NCBI RefSeq assembly: GCF_937884665.1
Contig: NZ_CAKZYF010000198.1
Location: forward strand, 1-34,983
DNA length: 34,983 nucleotides
Origin: an uncultured Allomuricauda sp.
GTDB taxonomy: Bacteria > Bacteroidota > Bacteroidia > Flavobacteriales > Flavobacteriaceae
Reading direction: 5' to 3'
The notes below the pieces were generated by a model. That model ran no database searches, was not told the DNA's origin, and saw nothing but the letters and a program-made list of their open reading frames with translations. Shown here piece after piece: positions 1 to 7,760 of the stretch (its first letter is position 1; each line of letters begins with the position of its first letter). Made by a program: the position numbers and the translations under genes.

Positions 1-31
1 CAGCGCTCTAAACCAACTGAGCTAATATCCC
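1..31 (-). tRNA. tRNA, 5' part only (cut by window edge)
   Basis: Read on the minus strand from base 31, the sequence gives a 7-nt acceptor strand (GGGATAT), the linker TA, a D-arm GCTC with the loop AGTTGGTTTA closed by GAGC, and then the first bases of an anticodon stem (CTG). This is the canonical 5' half of a tRNA. The anticodon lies outside the window, so the isotype cannot be stated. It lies 30 nt downstream of the pterin synthase gene on the same strand. Confidence 0.85.
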
Positions 32-61
32 TTCAATTTGGTCCGCAATATCGGAAAATTG

Positions 62-472
62 TTACCAATCTCCATATTCAGCGGAGTTCTTTTGAGTTTC
101 ATGTAGGGTTATGTGCAATAAGTTGCCCTCGGATAGATTGGGTTTAAGAATATCGTATATCACTTTTACAAAATACTCCGTGGTAGGAAAAACATCTTGA
201 AATTCTGGGCAATCCTCATTTAGGTTTTTATGATCAAAACGGGCTTCGACCTCATTCTTTATCAGTTTTCCCAAATCGGCCAAATCCATAACAAATCCGG
301 TATCAGGATTTATTTTGCCTCGGACCCTAACCTCCAAATCAAAATTGTGGCCATGATAGTTGGGGCTGTTGCATTTACCGAAGACCTCCTGATTTTTTTC
401 ATCGCTCCAATTCGGATTGTGCAATCTATGCGCGGCGTTAAAGTGGGCTTTCCTACAAATGGTGGCGATCAT
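62..472 (-). CDS. 6-pyruvoyl-tetrahydropterin synthase / 6-carboxytetrahydropterin synthase family protein
   Basis: This is a 136-residue enzyme of the PTPS/QueD fold, which acts on 7,8-dihydroneopterin triphosphate in the cytoplasm. Zinc ligands are visible as His15 (NAAHRL) and His40/His42 (HGH). The catalytic Cys34, the Asp80-His81 pair (FDHKNL) and Glu125 (HETQ) are all present, and the length is normal. The spacing between Cys34 and the HGH motif is five residues (CX5HGH). In published sub-typing of the superfamily this spacing is typical of biopterin-type PTPS, whereas QueD has CX3HGH. The surrounding residues (FGKCN.PN.HGHN) also resemble the mammalian enzyme as I remember it. I therefore favour pyruvoyl-tetrahydropterin synthesis over the queuosine pathway, although automatic annotation would probably say QueD. 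No other pterin or queuosine gene is nearby. The start is the ATG at 472. Confidence 0.88.
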   Translation of the reverse strand: MIATICRKAHFNAAHRLHNPNWSDEKNQEVFGKCNSPNYHGHNFDLEVRVRGKINPDTGFVMDLADLGKLIKNEVEARFDHKNLNEDCPEFQDVFPTTEYFVKVIYDILKPNLSEGNLLHITLHETQKNSAEYGDW

Positions 473-548
473 AAAAAATGATTTTCGGACTGCGAATTTA
501 ATGATCTACCCTATCAAAACCTATCGGTCTTTTGCTAAAATTCTGAAG

Positions 549-1247
549 TTATCGGATTTGCTGACGGTATTCCAATATTTTGACCAAGCTTTCCTTTGAA
601 TCAAATGCTAAGCGCTCCTTTTTTGCATACTTGATTAGGGCATCACCACTTTCTCCAAAAAAGGATTTGACTTTCTTTTTAGTTCTGGGAATTTCCAACA
701 AGTAGTCAATGCTGTCCTCAATATAATCCACATAAAACTGCGTATTCATGACCTTAAATTTAGCGGATATCCCCTGCTCATAACCACTTTTCGCAGGTTG
801 GGCCTTTTGAAATTTTTTTCGCTGCCTTTTATACAGCAAAAAGGCATCCCCAACATGCACCTCTTCCAAAAAACACCTTTCCAAATCATTGGAACTCCCC
901 ATTATGGTCTTACTAGTGAAAATCCGGTCTGAACCATCTACGAAAACGATGCGATACGCTTGTTTTGGGGTCACTCCTTTTACGTCCTTATCGTTCACCT
1001 TAAATTCCATGATATTGTCAACAAGGTCAAAACGAACGGGGTATACCTTATCCAAGTTGTTGATTTTTGCTAGAGTGAATTGTTGGTCCAGATACTTTGA
1101 GCCCTCGGCATCTTTGTATTTACTATTGTTGACATCAACAAAAAATGACAAATCATTCAGTGTAGTATTGGCGTTCTGGGCGATTTGCGCAGTCCCATGT
1201 AAACCCAATAGTAAAAAAAGTGCTAAGGATCTCGTTTTTTTCACCAT
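549..1247 (-). CDS. Exported protein of unknown function
   Basis: The predicted product has 232 residues. The N-terminus has two Lys and an Arg followed by a leucine-rich segment ending near Gln21 (GTAQ), which reads as a Sec signal peptide without a lipobox cysteine, so the protein is probably periplasmic or secreted. The mature part is mixed alpha/beta in character and rich in Lys and Asp. The C-terminal third is strongly basic (TKKKVKSFFGES, YAKKERL) and ends in a likely helix. I do not recognise a named domain; the sequence feels like a conserved hypothetical family of Flavobacteriaceae, but I cannot verify that. It follows susD on the same strand after a hairpin that may terminate the susCD message. 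The start is the ATG at 1247. Confidence 0.75.
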   Translation of the reverse strand: MVKKTRSLALFLLLGLHGTAQIAQNANTTLNDLSFFVDVNNSKYKDAEGSKYLDQQFTLAKINNLDKVYPVRFDLVDNIMEFKVNDKDVKGVTPKQAYRIVFVDGSDRIFTSKTIMGSSNDLERCFLEEVHVGDAFLLYKRQRKKFQKAQPAKSGYEQGISAKFKVMNTQFYVDYIEDSIDYLLEIPRTKKKVKSFFGESGDALIKYAKKERLAFDSKESLVKILEYRQQIR

Positions 1248-1263
1248 GGCAAGTAAATAGTAT

Positions 1264-1303
1264 TAGAAATAAAGATACCACCGTCCAATGGATAGAACGG
1301 TGG
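1264..1303 (-). terminator. Probable intrinsic terminator of the susCD operon
   Basis: On the minus strand a 9-bp stem (CCACCGTTC with GGACGGTGG, one G-T pair) and an 8-nt loop is followed by the T-rich stretch TATCTTTATTT. It lies directly after the susD stop. The T-tract is interrupted, so termination may be partial. Confidence 0.55.
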
Positions 1304-1317
1304 CCTTTTCGATAAAA

Positions 1318-2733
1318 TTAAAAATTTCCGGGGTTCTGGGTGATGTTCGGGTTGTTGGTGATTTCATCGTCAACAATAGGAAAAATGACCTTATTGGCCC
1401 CAGGCGCGGACTCAGGACCCCCACTGGGTCTAAGGTTCAAGTTGTTTCTGAGGAGATCCATTCTACGATGTCCTTCAAAGCATAACTCTTTTCTGCGCTC
1501 TAATGCTACCGCATCTAAATCCACTGCGTCCAAATCATCTAAACCGGCCCGGTTTCGGAGTAGGTTGATGTCATTTAAAGGAGTATCGCCCACCGTAGAT
1601 GCGTTCTGGAGGTTTGCCTCGGCACGGATTAGGTACATTTCGGTGATACGAAGGGCCATACCATCTGAAGCATTGTTTACAATATCCGGATATTTAGTAG
1701 TGAAAAAAGTAGCATTGCCCGCAGCATCCGAGGCAGCTTGGGACAACTCATCAAATCTTCTATCGCCAGATTCTGCGGCGAAGGTATCTATTAAGTCTTG
1801 GCTAAAAGGGGCATCTCCTCTTCCGCCGGGAGCTGGATTATAAAAGTTTACATAAACCTCGTCAGAACCGGGGACCGACTCATCTTGGGGACCGTCGTTG
1901 GGGGTATTTATGACCACAAAAATATGTTCAGAAGAAGTGGGATTGTCGTCATAGAAATCATAATCTGGAGCCAATGAATATTCTCCTGAAGCAATGACTT
2001 GATTGGCAAGATCAGCTGCTTCGGCCCACTGTTCCCGATACAGATACAGACGAGCCAATAACGCACGGGCGGCCCCCGATTCTGCCCGTTCACCGTTGCT
2101 ATCGGGTAAGGTCGCTATGGCATCCAATAAGTCTTGCTCAATAAAAGCATGCACTTCATTTACTGTGGACCTTTCCAATTGAAAGTCGGACAGTTCACTT
2201 TCTGGTGTGAATACCTGAGTAGACAAGGGTACTCCAAAATTGGTTCCCCCATTAAATTGAAAGGGTTGGGCAAAAAGGTTCACCAATTGAAAGTAGGTAA
2301 ATGCCCTGAGAAATTTTGCCTCACCAATAAACTGCGCTTTCTCGGTTTCAGAAAGATCAAGTAAATCCACATTTGGCAAATTGACAATAATGTTATTGGC
2401 TGCACCAATTAGTTCATAGGCATCGAACCAGATATTGTCTATGGTGGCATTGGTCGCCAGCGTTTCAAATTGATCGATTTCCTGTAGGGACGGAAAACTC
2501 CCTACAAAATTTACGTTGTCCGACATGAAGTCTGACATTAATTGTGGATTTCCGTTGAGGTCACCACTTTGATTTTTACTGTAAATGCCAACGACGGCTC
2601 CGTTGATGGAACCTTTTGTAGCAAATACGGTCGCTGTCTCTACATTATCTTCTGGGGTAACCACCAATTGGTCCTCGCAGGAGAAGAAAAGGGTCAGTCC
2701 GATAAGCATTGTGATTATTTGTCTTGTTTTCAT
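1318..2733 (-). CDS. SusD/RagB family outer-membrane nutrient-binding lipoprotein
   Basis: SusD-type lipoproteins sit on the cell surface as the lid of a SusC TonB-dependent transporter and bind the incoming ligand. The 471-residue product has a lipoprotein signal peptide with the lipid-modified cysteine at residue 19 (LFFSC), followed by acidic residues (EDQ). That pattern agrees with surface export in this phylum. The middle contains the TPR-like segment (GEAKFLRAFTYFQLVNLF; ARALLARLYLYREQW). The C-terminus shows the family signature ERRKELCFEGHRRMDLLR and an FPI...N.NITQNPG ending. The gene starts 9 nt after the susC stop, so the two form one operon. No glycoside hydrolase, sulfatase or peptidase adjoins the pair, so the substrate is unknown. 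The family call is secure. Confidence 0.95.
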   Translation of the reverse strand: MKTRQIITMLIGLTLFFSCEDQLVVTPEDNVETATVFATKGSINGAVVGIYSKNQSGDLNGNPQLMSDFMSDNVNFVGSFPSLQEIDQFETLATNATIDNIWFDAYELIGAANNIIVNLPNVDLLDLSETEKAQFIGEAKFLRAFTYFQLVNLFAQPFQFNGGTNFGVPLSTQVFTPESELSDFQLERSTVNEVHAFIEQDLLDAIATLPDSNGERAESGAARALLARLYLYREQWAEAADLANQVIASGEYSLAPDYDFYDDNPTSSEHIFVVINTPNDGPQDESVPGSDEVYVNFYNPAPGGRGDAPFSQDLIDTFAAESGDRRFDELSQAASDAAGNATFFTTKYPDIVNNASDGMALRITEMYLIRAEANLQNASTVGDTPLNDINLLRNRAGLDDLDAVDLDAVALERRKELCFEGHRRMDLLRNNLNLRPSGGPESAPGANKVIFPIVDDEITNNPNITQNPGNF

Positions 2734-2742
2734 AATTATTTT

Positions 2743-5700
2743 TTAAAAGGTTAATCGGGCTCCAAATGAATATAGCTGAGCTTGTGGAGCGGTAAAAAAC
2801 GATTCGCCCTGGAACAGCGGATCAATATCATCGGTTACCTCAGGATCTATTCCATCCATTTCATCTGCTTTTAGGGTAAATAGATTGGTTCCCGTGGCAT
2901 ATATTCGAACTGCGGTAAAAACACCTCCCAGCTTGTCCAGGGCGGACTGCGGTAAGTTATATCCAAGGGTGACGTTCTTAATTCTTAAATAGGAAGCATC
3001 AAGTTGTTGTTGGGAAGACCTTTGGTTGAACAGATTAAAGGTTGAACTTGTTGGACTCGGCAGGAAGGCATTGTCGCCCTGCTGTCTCCAGAAGTTTAAA
3101 TTTTGCCTTCTAATATTGACAATACCGCCAATGGCGTCATTCCCATCGGCAAATCGAAGCCCATCTATAACTACTTCATTTCCGTAAGAATAATTCATTA
3201 GTACCGAAAGATCAAAACCTTTGTAGGAGAAGGTGTTGGTCATACCTCCTGAAAAATCGGGAAGAGGGCTCCCTGTAACAACCCGGTCGGCTGAACTAGG
3301 GTTTGTGGTTACATTGCCATTGACGTCAAGCCACTCAGCATCCCCGGTCTGTGGATTGACCCCAACATATCGAATCAAAAAGAAGTTATTCAAGGATTCT
3401 CCTTCTATAGCTCGCTGAATGGGGCCATCGATAATTCTTCTACCTTGGGGGTCTGTGGCGGCATCCTCATTTAACGCCAATACCTTGTTTTCTATGGTTG
3501 TAAGGTTAAAATTGGTCCGCCACTCAAAGTTTTCAGTGCGTATGTTGACCGTGCTCAACTCAAACTCCCAACCGGAATTTTCCATCTCACCCACATTTCT
3601 GTTGATGTTGGTAAAGCCTGTTTGCGGGGGTAAGGCTTGAGCTAACAAGAGATCGCTCGTGGTCTTTTTAAAGTAGGAGGTGTTAAAATTGATGCGCCCG
3701 TTGAGAAAACTGGTCCTAAGACCGATATCGATAGTTTCACTTTCTTCCCATTTCAAGTCTGGATTTTCAGGATTTGGGGCCGGGACTATCCCAGATTCCC
3801 CATTGTAATCGCCAAATCCACCTGCATTGAACAGCCCCAAGGATGGAAACGTTCCCAATCTATCATTGCCAACGGTACCTATACTCGCACGCAAAGAAAG
3901 AAAATCAAAAAAGTTCAAATCCTGGATAAATGCTTCTTCCGAGAGAACCCAACCGGCCGCAGCAGACCAGAAGTATCCAAAGCGATTGTTGGCCCCAAAT
4001 CGGGATGAACCATCACGTCTCACAGAACCTTCGACCAAATATTTGCCTTTATAGTCATAGGATACCCTGGAAAAGAGACCGAAGAGACGGGATGGAAAGC
4101 GATCTCCGTTCAACACAGTGGGCGTTGACCCAGAACCCAGGTTCCTAAGGTCATCTGTTAAGAAACCTGTGGAAGAAACGTTTGAACGGGTTCGTAAAGT
4201 TTCTTCGTAGTTAAGGCCTAAAAGTACGGTCAGCGTATGGTCATCATTGAAAGTATTGTTGTAGTTGATGGTTTGATTGGTCAACCAGCGGTCTTCACTT
4301 ACCCAAATTTGTTGCGCCAGACCACCTGGGGTATTGAATTCCGCCTGTCTTACAAACTCTTCAAGGTTCAATTTGTCCATACCGAACTCAGACCTCCAGG
4401 TAAGTCCAGGAAGTGGGCTGATTTCCGTAAAGGCGTTACCAATTACACGAAAGGTTTTCAACTCGTCAGTATTTAAGGCTACCCTGGCAAAAATGTTGGG
4501 AATGAAAGATCCAGACTGGACGAAATTTCCATCATCATCAAATGCGGGCACCACCGGACTTTGTAAAAAGGCTGCTGTAAATGGTGCGTTGATGTTGTTC
4601 TCAATACCCACACGGTTCAAACGATTGTTTGTAATACCGAGATTCATTCCGGCTTTCAACCAGTCATTTACCTGAGTATCAATATTGATACGTGCACCTG
4701 CCCTTTCTTGGTCATTTCCAATAAGGAACCCCTCCGAGTCCTGAAAATCAAGTCCAAAAAAGAAGGACGTCTTTTCGCTACCGCCTCTCACACCTAGATT
4801 ATAATTTTGGGAGATACCTGTACGTTGAACGCCTCCCAACCAATCCGTTCCTCCGGAACCAATTGCCCCTAGTCCCAAACTTTCTGGGGTTACTGGACTG
4901 CCTTGCTGAAGCGAAGCTACCTCTGATTTAAATAGGCGAAACTCATCTGCCGTCAAGATATCGGGAACATCGGTTGATTGGGAGTACTGGGTGCTCATAT
5001 CGAAGGTTACCGTGGTCTTTTCGCCCTTTCTACCTCGTTTTGTGGTAATCAGGATTACGCCATTGGCTCCTCTTGAACCGTAAATGGAAGTGGCTCCAGC
5101 ATCTTTGAGAACCGTCAAGGACTCAATGTCATTTGGATTTACATAAGACAGGGGATTGATACCGGTATTGCCACCTCGGTTCAATGTGTTCCCCGCAGTA
5201 TCGGTAATAGGTACGCCGTCAATTACAATAAGGGGTTGACTACCTGAGTTTATGGAGTTCACTCCCCTTACCCTGATATCGGCTGCGGAGCCCAATACCC
5301 CAGATGCATTTACTATCTGCGTACCTGCTGATTGTCCTTGAAGTAATTGGTCCGCTGAAACTACCTGCAGATTTTCTATGGCTTCTTGTTTGACAATGCC
5401 TACATTTTGAATGATTTTTTTCTCTTCTTGGTTGCCATATCCGATTACCACAACTTCCTGTAGCGCTTGTGCATCTTCTTCCATCTGCAAATTGATGACA
5501 TCTGATGCTCCAATCACCCGTCTCTCGGTTTTTTGACCGAGATAGGTGAATAGCAGGGCTTGTCCTTCGTTGGCAGTAATGGTATAGTTTCCGTCAAAAT
5601 CAGTCTGGGTTCCGTTTGATGTGCCTTCCACAATAATGTTCACGCCGGGGAGCGGAAATCCGGTTTGGTCAGTAACCGTTCCTGTAATTGTCTTTTCTTG

Positions 5701-5763
5701 GGATAGCGCCACCGTTGCGAACAACAACGTAAAAAGCGTCCCAAACAGTTTCTTTACTTTCAT
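2743..5763 (-). CDS. SusC/RagA family TonB-dependent outer-membrane transporter
   Basis: This 1006-residue outer-membrane protein imports a ligand captured by its SusD partner, using TonB/ExbBD energy. Residues 1-21 form a signal peptide. Residues about 24-100 form the N-terminal carboxypeptidase-regulatory-like domain (GTVTDQTGFPLPGVNI; DFDGNYTI) found in SusC proteins. Next come a TonB-box/plug region (EVVVIGYG; DIRVRGVNSI; PLIVIDGVPI; SIYGSRGANGVILITTK, about residues 100-245) and a long 22-strand-type beta-barrel. The protein ends in the aromatic terminal strand (YSFGARLTF) needed for Bam insertion. The length is standard. A short AraC-type regulator is encoded about 400 bp upstream on the same strand and could control the operon, but that is only positional evidence. 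The start is the ATG at 5763. Confidence 0.96.
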   Translation of the reverse strand: MKVKKLFGTLFTLLFATVALSQEKTITGTVTDQTGFPLPGVNIIVEGTSNGTQTDFDGNYTITANEGQALLFTYLGQKTERRVIGASDVINLQMEEDAQALQEVVVIGYGNQEEKKIIQNVGIVKQEAIENLQVVSADQLLQGQSAGTQIVNASGVLGSAADIRVRGVNSINSGSQPLIVIDGVPITDTAGNTLNRGGNTGINPLSYVNPNDIESLTVLKDAGATSIYGSRGANGVILITTKRGRKGEKTTVTFDMSTQYSQSTDVPDILTADEFRLFKSEVASLQQGSPVTPESLGLGAIGSGGTDWLGGVQRTGISQNYNLGVRGGSEKTSFFFGLDFQDSEGFLIGNDQERAGARINIDTQVNDWLKAGMNLGITNNRLNRVGIENNINAPFTAAFLQSPVVPAFDDDGNFVQSGSFIPNIFARVALNTDELKTFRVIGNAFTEISPLPGLTWRSEFGMDKLNLEEFVRQAEFNTPGGLAQQIWVSEDRWLTNQTINYNNTFNDDHTLTVLLGLNYEETLRTRSNVSSTGFLTDDLRNLGSGSTPTVLNGDRFPSRLFGLFSRVSYDYKGKYLVEGSVRRDGSSRFGANNRFGYFWSAAAGWVLSEEAFIQDLNFFDFLSLRASIGTVGNDRLGTFPSLGLFNAGGFGDYNGESGIVPAPNPENPDLKWEESETIDIGLRTSFLNGRINFNTSYFKKTTSDLLLAQALPPQTGFTNINRNVGEMENSGWEFELSTVNIRTENFEWRTNFNLTTIENKVLALNEDAATDPQGRRIIDGPIQRAIEGESLNNFFLIRYVGVNPQTGDAEWLDVNGNVTTNPSSADRVVTGSPLPDFSGGMTNTFSYKGFDLSVLMNYSYGNEVVIDGLRFADGNDAIGGIVNIRRQNLNFWRQQGDNAFLPSPTSSTFNLFNQRSSQQQLDASYLRIKNVTLGYNLPQSALDKLGGVFTAVRIYATGTNLFTLKADEMDGIDPEVTDDIDPLFQGESFFTAPQAQLYSFGARLTF

Positions 5764-5842
5764 AGAGTTAAAGTTTTGTTAGTACTACTGAGTTCGTGCA
5801 ACTGAGAAAGGAAGGCGGGAAGAAGTGGTTTGACAGTTAATT

Positions 5843-5871
5843 CAAATAACACTCCCTTGTACGAAAACAAA
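5843..5871 (-). promoter_or_regulatory. Weak candidate promoter for susCD
   Basis: On the minus strand, TTTG (5868-5871) is followed after 19 nt by TATTTG (5843-5848). This is a degraded version of the Bacteroidota pattern TTTG-N19-TAnnTTTG, about 80 nt upstream of the susC start. The -7 element is imperfect, so this is only a suggestion. Confidence 0.25.
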
Positions 5872-6144
5872 ACTTACTGGAAAGTCTAATTTTAAGGTAG
5901 TAAAGCCTCTCACCGCCTTACCTTTACAATTGCGGGAACAAAACAATCGGAAAGAATCCATAGAAAAGTGCTTCTAAAACGGCACGGAGTTTAAAATGGG
6001 ACCTGCCAAACGGGAAGAACCACTTTTAGCATAAAACGCTCTTAAAACCAATGGGGCACAATGGCCTCATTTCGCCGAAAAGGACAAGTTGAAATTGGGA
6101 TTGTAAATCAAGGTTTACTTAGAATTTTTTGGGTGGGTTTTGAT

Positions 6145-6164
6145 TTTGTCCCTTGAAGGACAAA
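6145..6164 (-). terminator. Hairpin after the AraC-type gene, possible terminator
   Basis: A perfect 7-bp inverted repeat (TTTGTCC with GGACAAA, 6-nt loop) starts 1 nt after the stop codon of the regulator gene. There is no T-tract on either side, so it may be a weak terminator, an mRNA 3'-end stabiliser or a protein site. Confidence 0.3.
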
Positions 6165-6165
6165 T

Positions 6166-6615
6166 CTAGGAAGCGTGTCTCGCCAGATTTCTGAATTTAT
6201 TGGGGCTAAGCCCTGTTTCCTTTTTAAAGGCACCATAAAAACAAGTCTTGCTGTTAAACCCAACCTGGTACATCACGGTTTTGACGCTTAGGTCAGGATT
6301 TTCGGTAAGAAGCTTTTTGGCATCTTTTAAACGATACTGGTTTAAAAGGGAATAAAAGTTTAAAGCAATGTGTTCGTTGATTACCTGGGACACTTTATAT
6401 CGGTCTGTTCGGATATGGTTGGCCAGTGTATTCAGTCCCATTTCATTATCCTTATATACTTTATCCCGTTCAAAGGCCTGATAGACTTTTTCTTTTATCT
6501 GTGTTGCTTCGGAGAACGTTAGGCCGGACTTTTGATACTTCGTCAACAACTTGGCGTTTCGGTCACGGGCTTCTGGTTTTCCACTATGAAAAAAATTTGA
6601 GAACAACTGTATCAT
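6166..6615 (-). CDS. AraC-family DNA-binding protein, stand-alone C-terminal domain type
   Basis: The 149-residue product is essentially one AraC/XylS DNA-binding domain. Residues about 57-80 form the first helix-turn-helix (MGLNTLANHI...KVSQVINEHI), followed by the typical NFYSLLNQYRLKDAKKLL linker. Residues about 110-135 form the second helix-turn-helix (SVKTVMYQVGFNSKTCFYGAFKKETG), and LSPNKFR closes the signature. Many flavobacterial relatives carry several membrane helices or a sensor domain in front; here there is none. The frame upstream of the ATG at 6615 is closed by a TAG about 27 nt away, so the start is not simply misplaced. It may be a genuinely short regulator or the remnant of a larger one. 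Its nearest downstream target on the same strand is the susCD operon, which makes it a candidate regulator of that system (inference). Confidence 0.85.
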   Translation of the reverse strand: MIQLFSNFFHSGKPEARDRNAKLLTKYQKSGLTFSEATQIKEKVYQAFERDKVYKDNEMGLNTLANHIRTDRYKVSQVINEHIALNFYSLLNQYRLKDAKKLLTENPDLSVKTVMYQVGFNSKTCFYGAFKKETGLSPNKFRNLARHAS

Positions 6616-6776
6616 TTTATGGTCCCTTTGTTGAAAATCAACCTATAGTTACCATTTTTACCCTGGTTTGAGGTTCTTTCCGATAAGTGTTATCGTAACT
6701 TTTGGTCGGGTCACTTACATTAACTCGATCTTCGAGACCACAGGCAATAAAATAAGGTGGGAAATGTCTTTGGGAA

Positions 6777-7175
6777 CTATAATTTTTCCCAAATATGATC
6801 GGACCCCAAACGGAAACTGCCCAAATGCTGAAATGTGCATTCATGGGGTGCCAGTATAGAAAGAAACGCTTCGTTGTTCCTGTTCTTGTACAGATGGTAG
6901 GTTTCTCCCACAATAGGTTGAAAAGAAAACTTGGCCGCATAGACCAAATTGTTGTACTCGTAGCGCTTCATTAGCTCTTCATACTGCACTTTGACTTCAT
7001 CAAATTCTGCTTTCAACGAGTTATTGACTTTTCTAATGTTACTATTTTTCCAGGGCGATAGGTTATTGGATTCTATTTTGGGCGCCCCTAGCTGCGTGGC
7101 ATAGGGTTTTAAAAAGGCATCGTACTTCTGTTCTTCTTCATTGAATACGATGTTATCGGGCTTTTTCTTTTTCAT
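6777..7175 (-). CDS. DUF2452 domain-containing protein
   Basis: I recognise this as the DUF2452 family, small soluble proteins of Bacteroidota with no known activity. With the start at the ATG at 7175 (MKKKKPDNIVF) the product has 132 residues. A longer frame from 7190 would add five residues and is less likely, because family members begin with the Lys-rich stretch. Family landmarks visible are KPDNIVFNEE, YATQLGAPKI, a charged helical middle (EFDEVKVQYEELMKRYEYNNLVYAAKF), the GETYHLYKN segment and a conserved end (APHEC...LGSFRLGSDHIWEKL). There is no signal peptide or membrane segment, so it is probably cytoplasmic. The neighbours, an AraC-type regulator downstream and a DCC protein upstream, give no functional hint. 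Confidence 0.85.
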   Translation of the reverse strand: MKKKKPDNIVFNEEEQKYDAFLKPYATQLGAPKIESNNLSPWKNSNIRKVNNSLKAEFDEVKVQYEELMKRYEYNNLVYAAKFSFQPIVGETYHLYKNRNNEAFLSILAPHECTFQHLGSFRLGSDHIWEKL

Positions 7176-7277
7176 GCCCCAAAAATACAATCTCTACAGT
7201 AATTTGAAGTATTTCCGTTTTCTAAAGTTGGTCGTAATGAAGCAAAGTCAAATTCTCGGAAAAAAATAAAACCAAGT

Positions 7278-7652
7278 TTATGAAATGCTAACGGTACAAA
7301 CCTGGGATTTTCCAAACCAACGTACTCTGTTCTTCGCCGCCCCTTTATAAATACTGTCTCGAACAAATCTAGGGATATAGCTCAAAATAATGGCAAATGG
7401 GTACCATGTGGGAATTTTGGCCAGTATTTTTAAAAAACCATCCGATAGCGTGTGTATACCTTGGTCATCCAAAAGTATGACCGTTTCCAATTCGCGGGTA
7501 TTAAAACCATGGATTTCCAATAAGTTTTGTCCTTGATTGGATTGAAAAGGAACAAAATTAAAAATCTCCAAATCCGTTTCACGAAGGAGCCAACCGACTA
7601 CACCATTGCAGAGATTACATTCCCCATCAAAAATTATGGTACTTTTTTCCAT
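7278..7652 (-). CDS. Thiol-disulfide oxidoreductase DCC family protein (DUF393)
   Basis: The 124-residue protein begins with the DCC-type motif DGECNLC (Asp9, Cys12 and Cys15 form a CxxC after a beta-strand), which defines this thioredoxin-like family. Further landmarks are FVPFQSNQG, the TVILLDDQG strand-turn, a hydrophobic helix (PTWYPFAIILSYIPRFVRDSIYKGAAKNR would span it, residues about 81-109) and the terminal RWFGKSQVC segment. The function is presumed redox or thiol exchange; no substrate is established for the family. The protein lacks a signal peptide and is likely cytoplasmic or membrane-associated. It lies between murF and the DUF2452 gene on the same strand, with about 100 nt on each side, so co-transcription is possible but not shown. 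Confidence 0.88.
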   Translation of the reverse strand: MEKSTIIFDGECNLCNGVVGWLLRETDLEIFNFVPFQSNQGQNLLEIHGFNTRELETVILLDDQGIHTLSDGFLKILAKIPTWYPFAIILSYIPRFVRDSIYKGAAKNRVRWFGKSQVCTVSIS

Positions 7653-7760
7653 GCTTAAATGATTGTTTGATACCTTTTAGTTCGAAGGTTGTGGTATTCA
7701 TTTCATTCTTGCTATGGGAAAACCGTATTTTTTGGAAAGATTTATGATTTAAAATATTCT

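Larger units (their letters stand above)
5764..6165. other. 402-bp intergenic region upstream of susC
   Basis: No convincing coding sequence is seen here. It contains the weak promoter candidate listed separately, a hairpin just after the AraC-type gene, and two short similar segments (cgggaagaa at about 5817 and 6011) followed by AGTGG and CCACT respectively, so AGTGGTT and AACCACT form a widely spaced inverted pair. This is the expected location for the regulatory site of the uptake operon. Confidence 0.5.

Noticed and set aside
6638..6940. Open frame of 100 codons on the minus strand between the AraC-type and DUF2452 genes
   Set aside because: It overlaps the DUF2452 gene in another frame and shows no signal peptide, motif or plausible composition.
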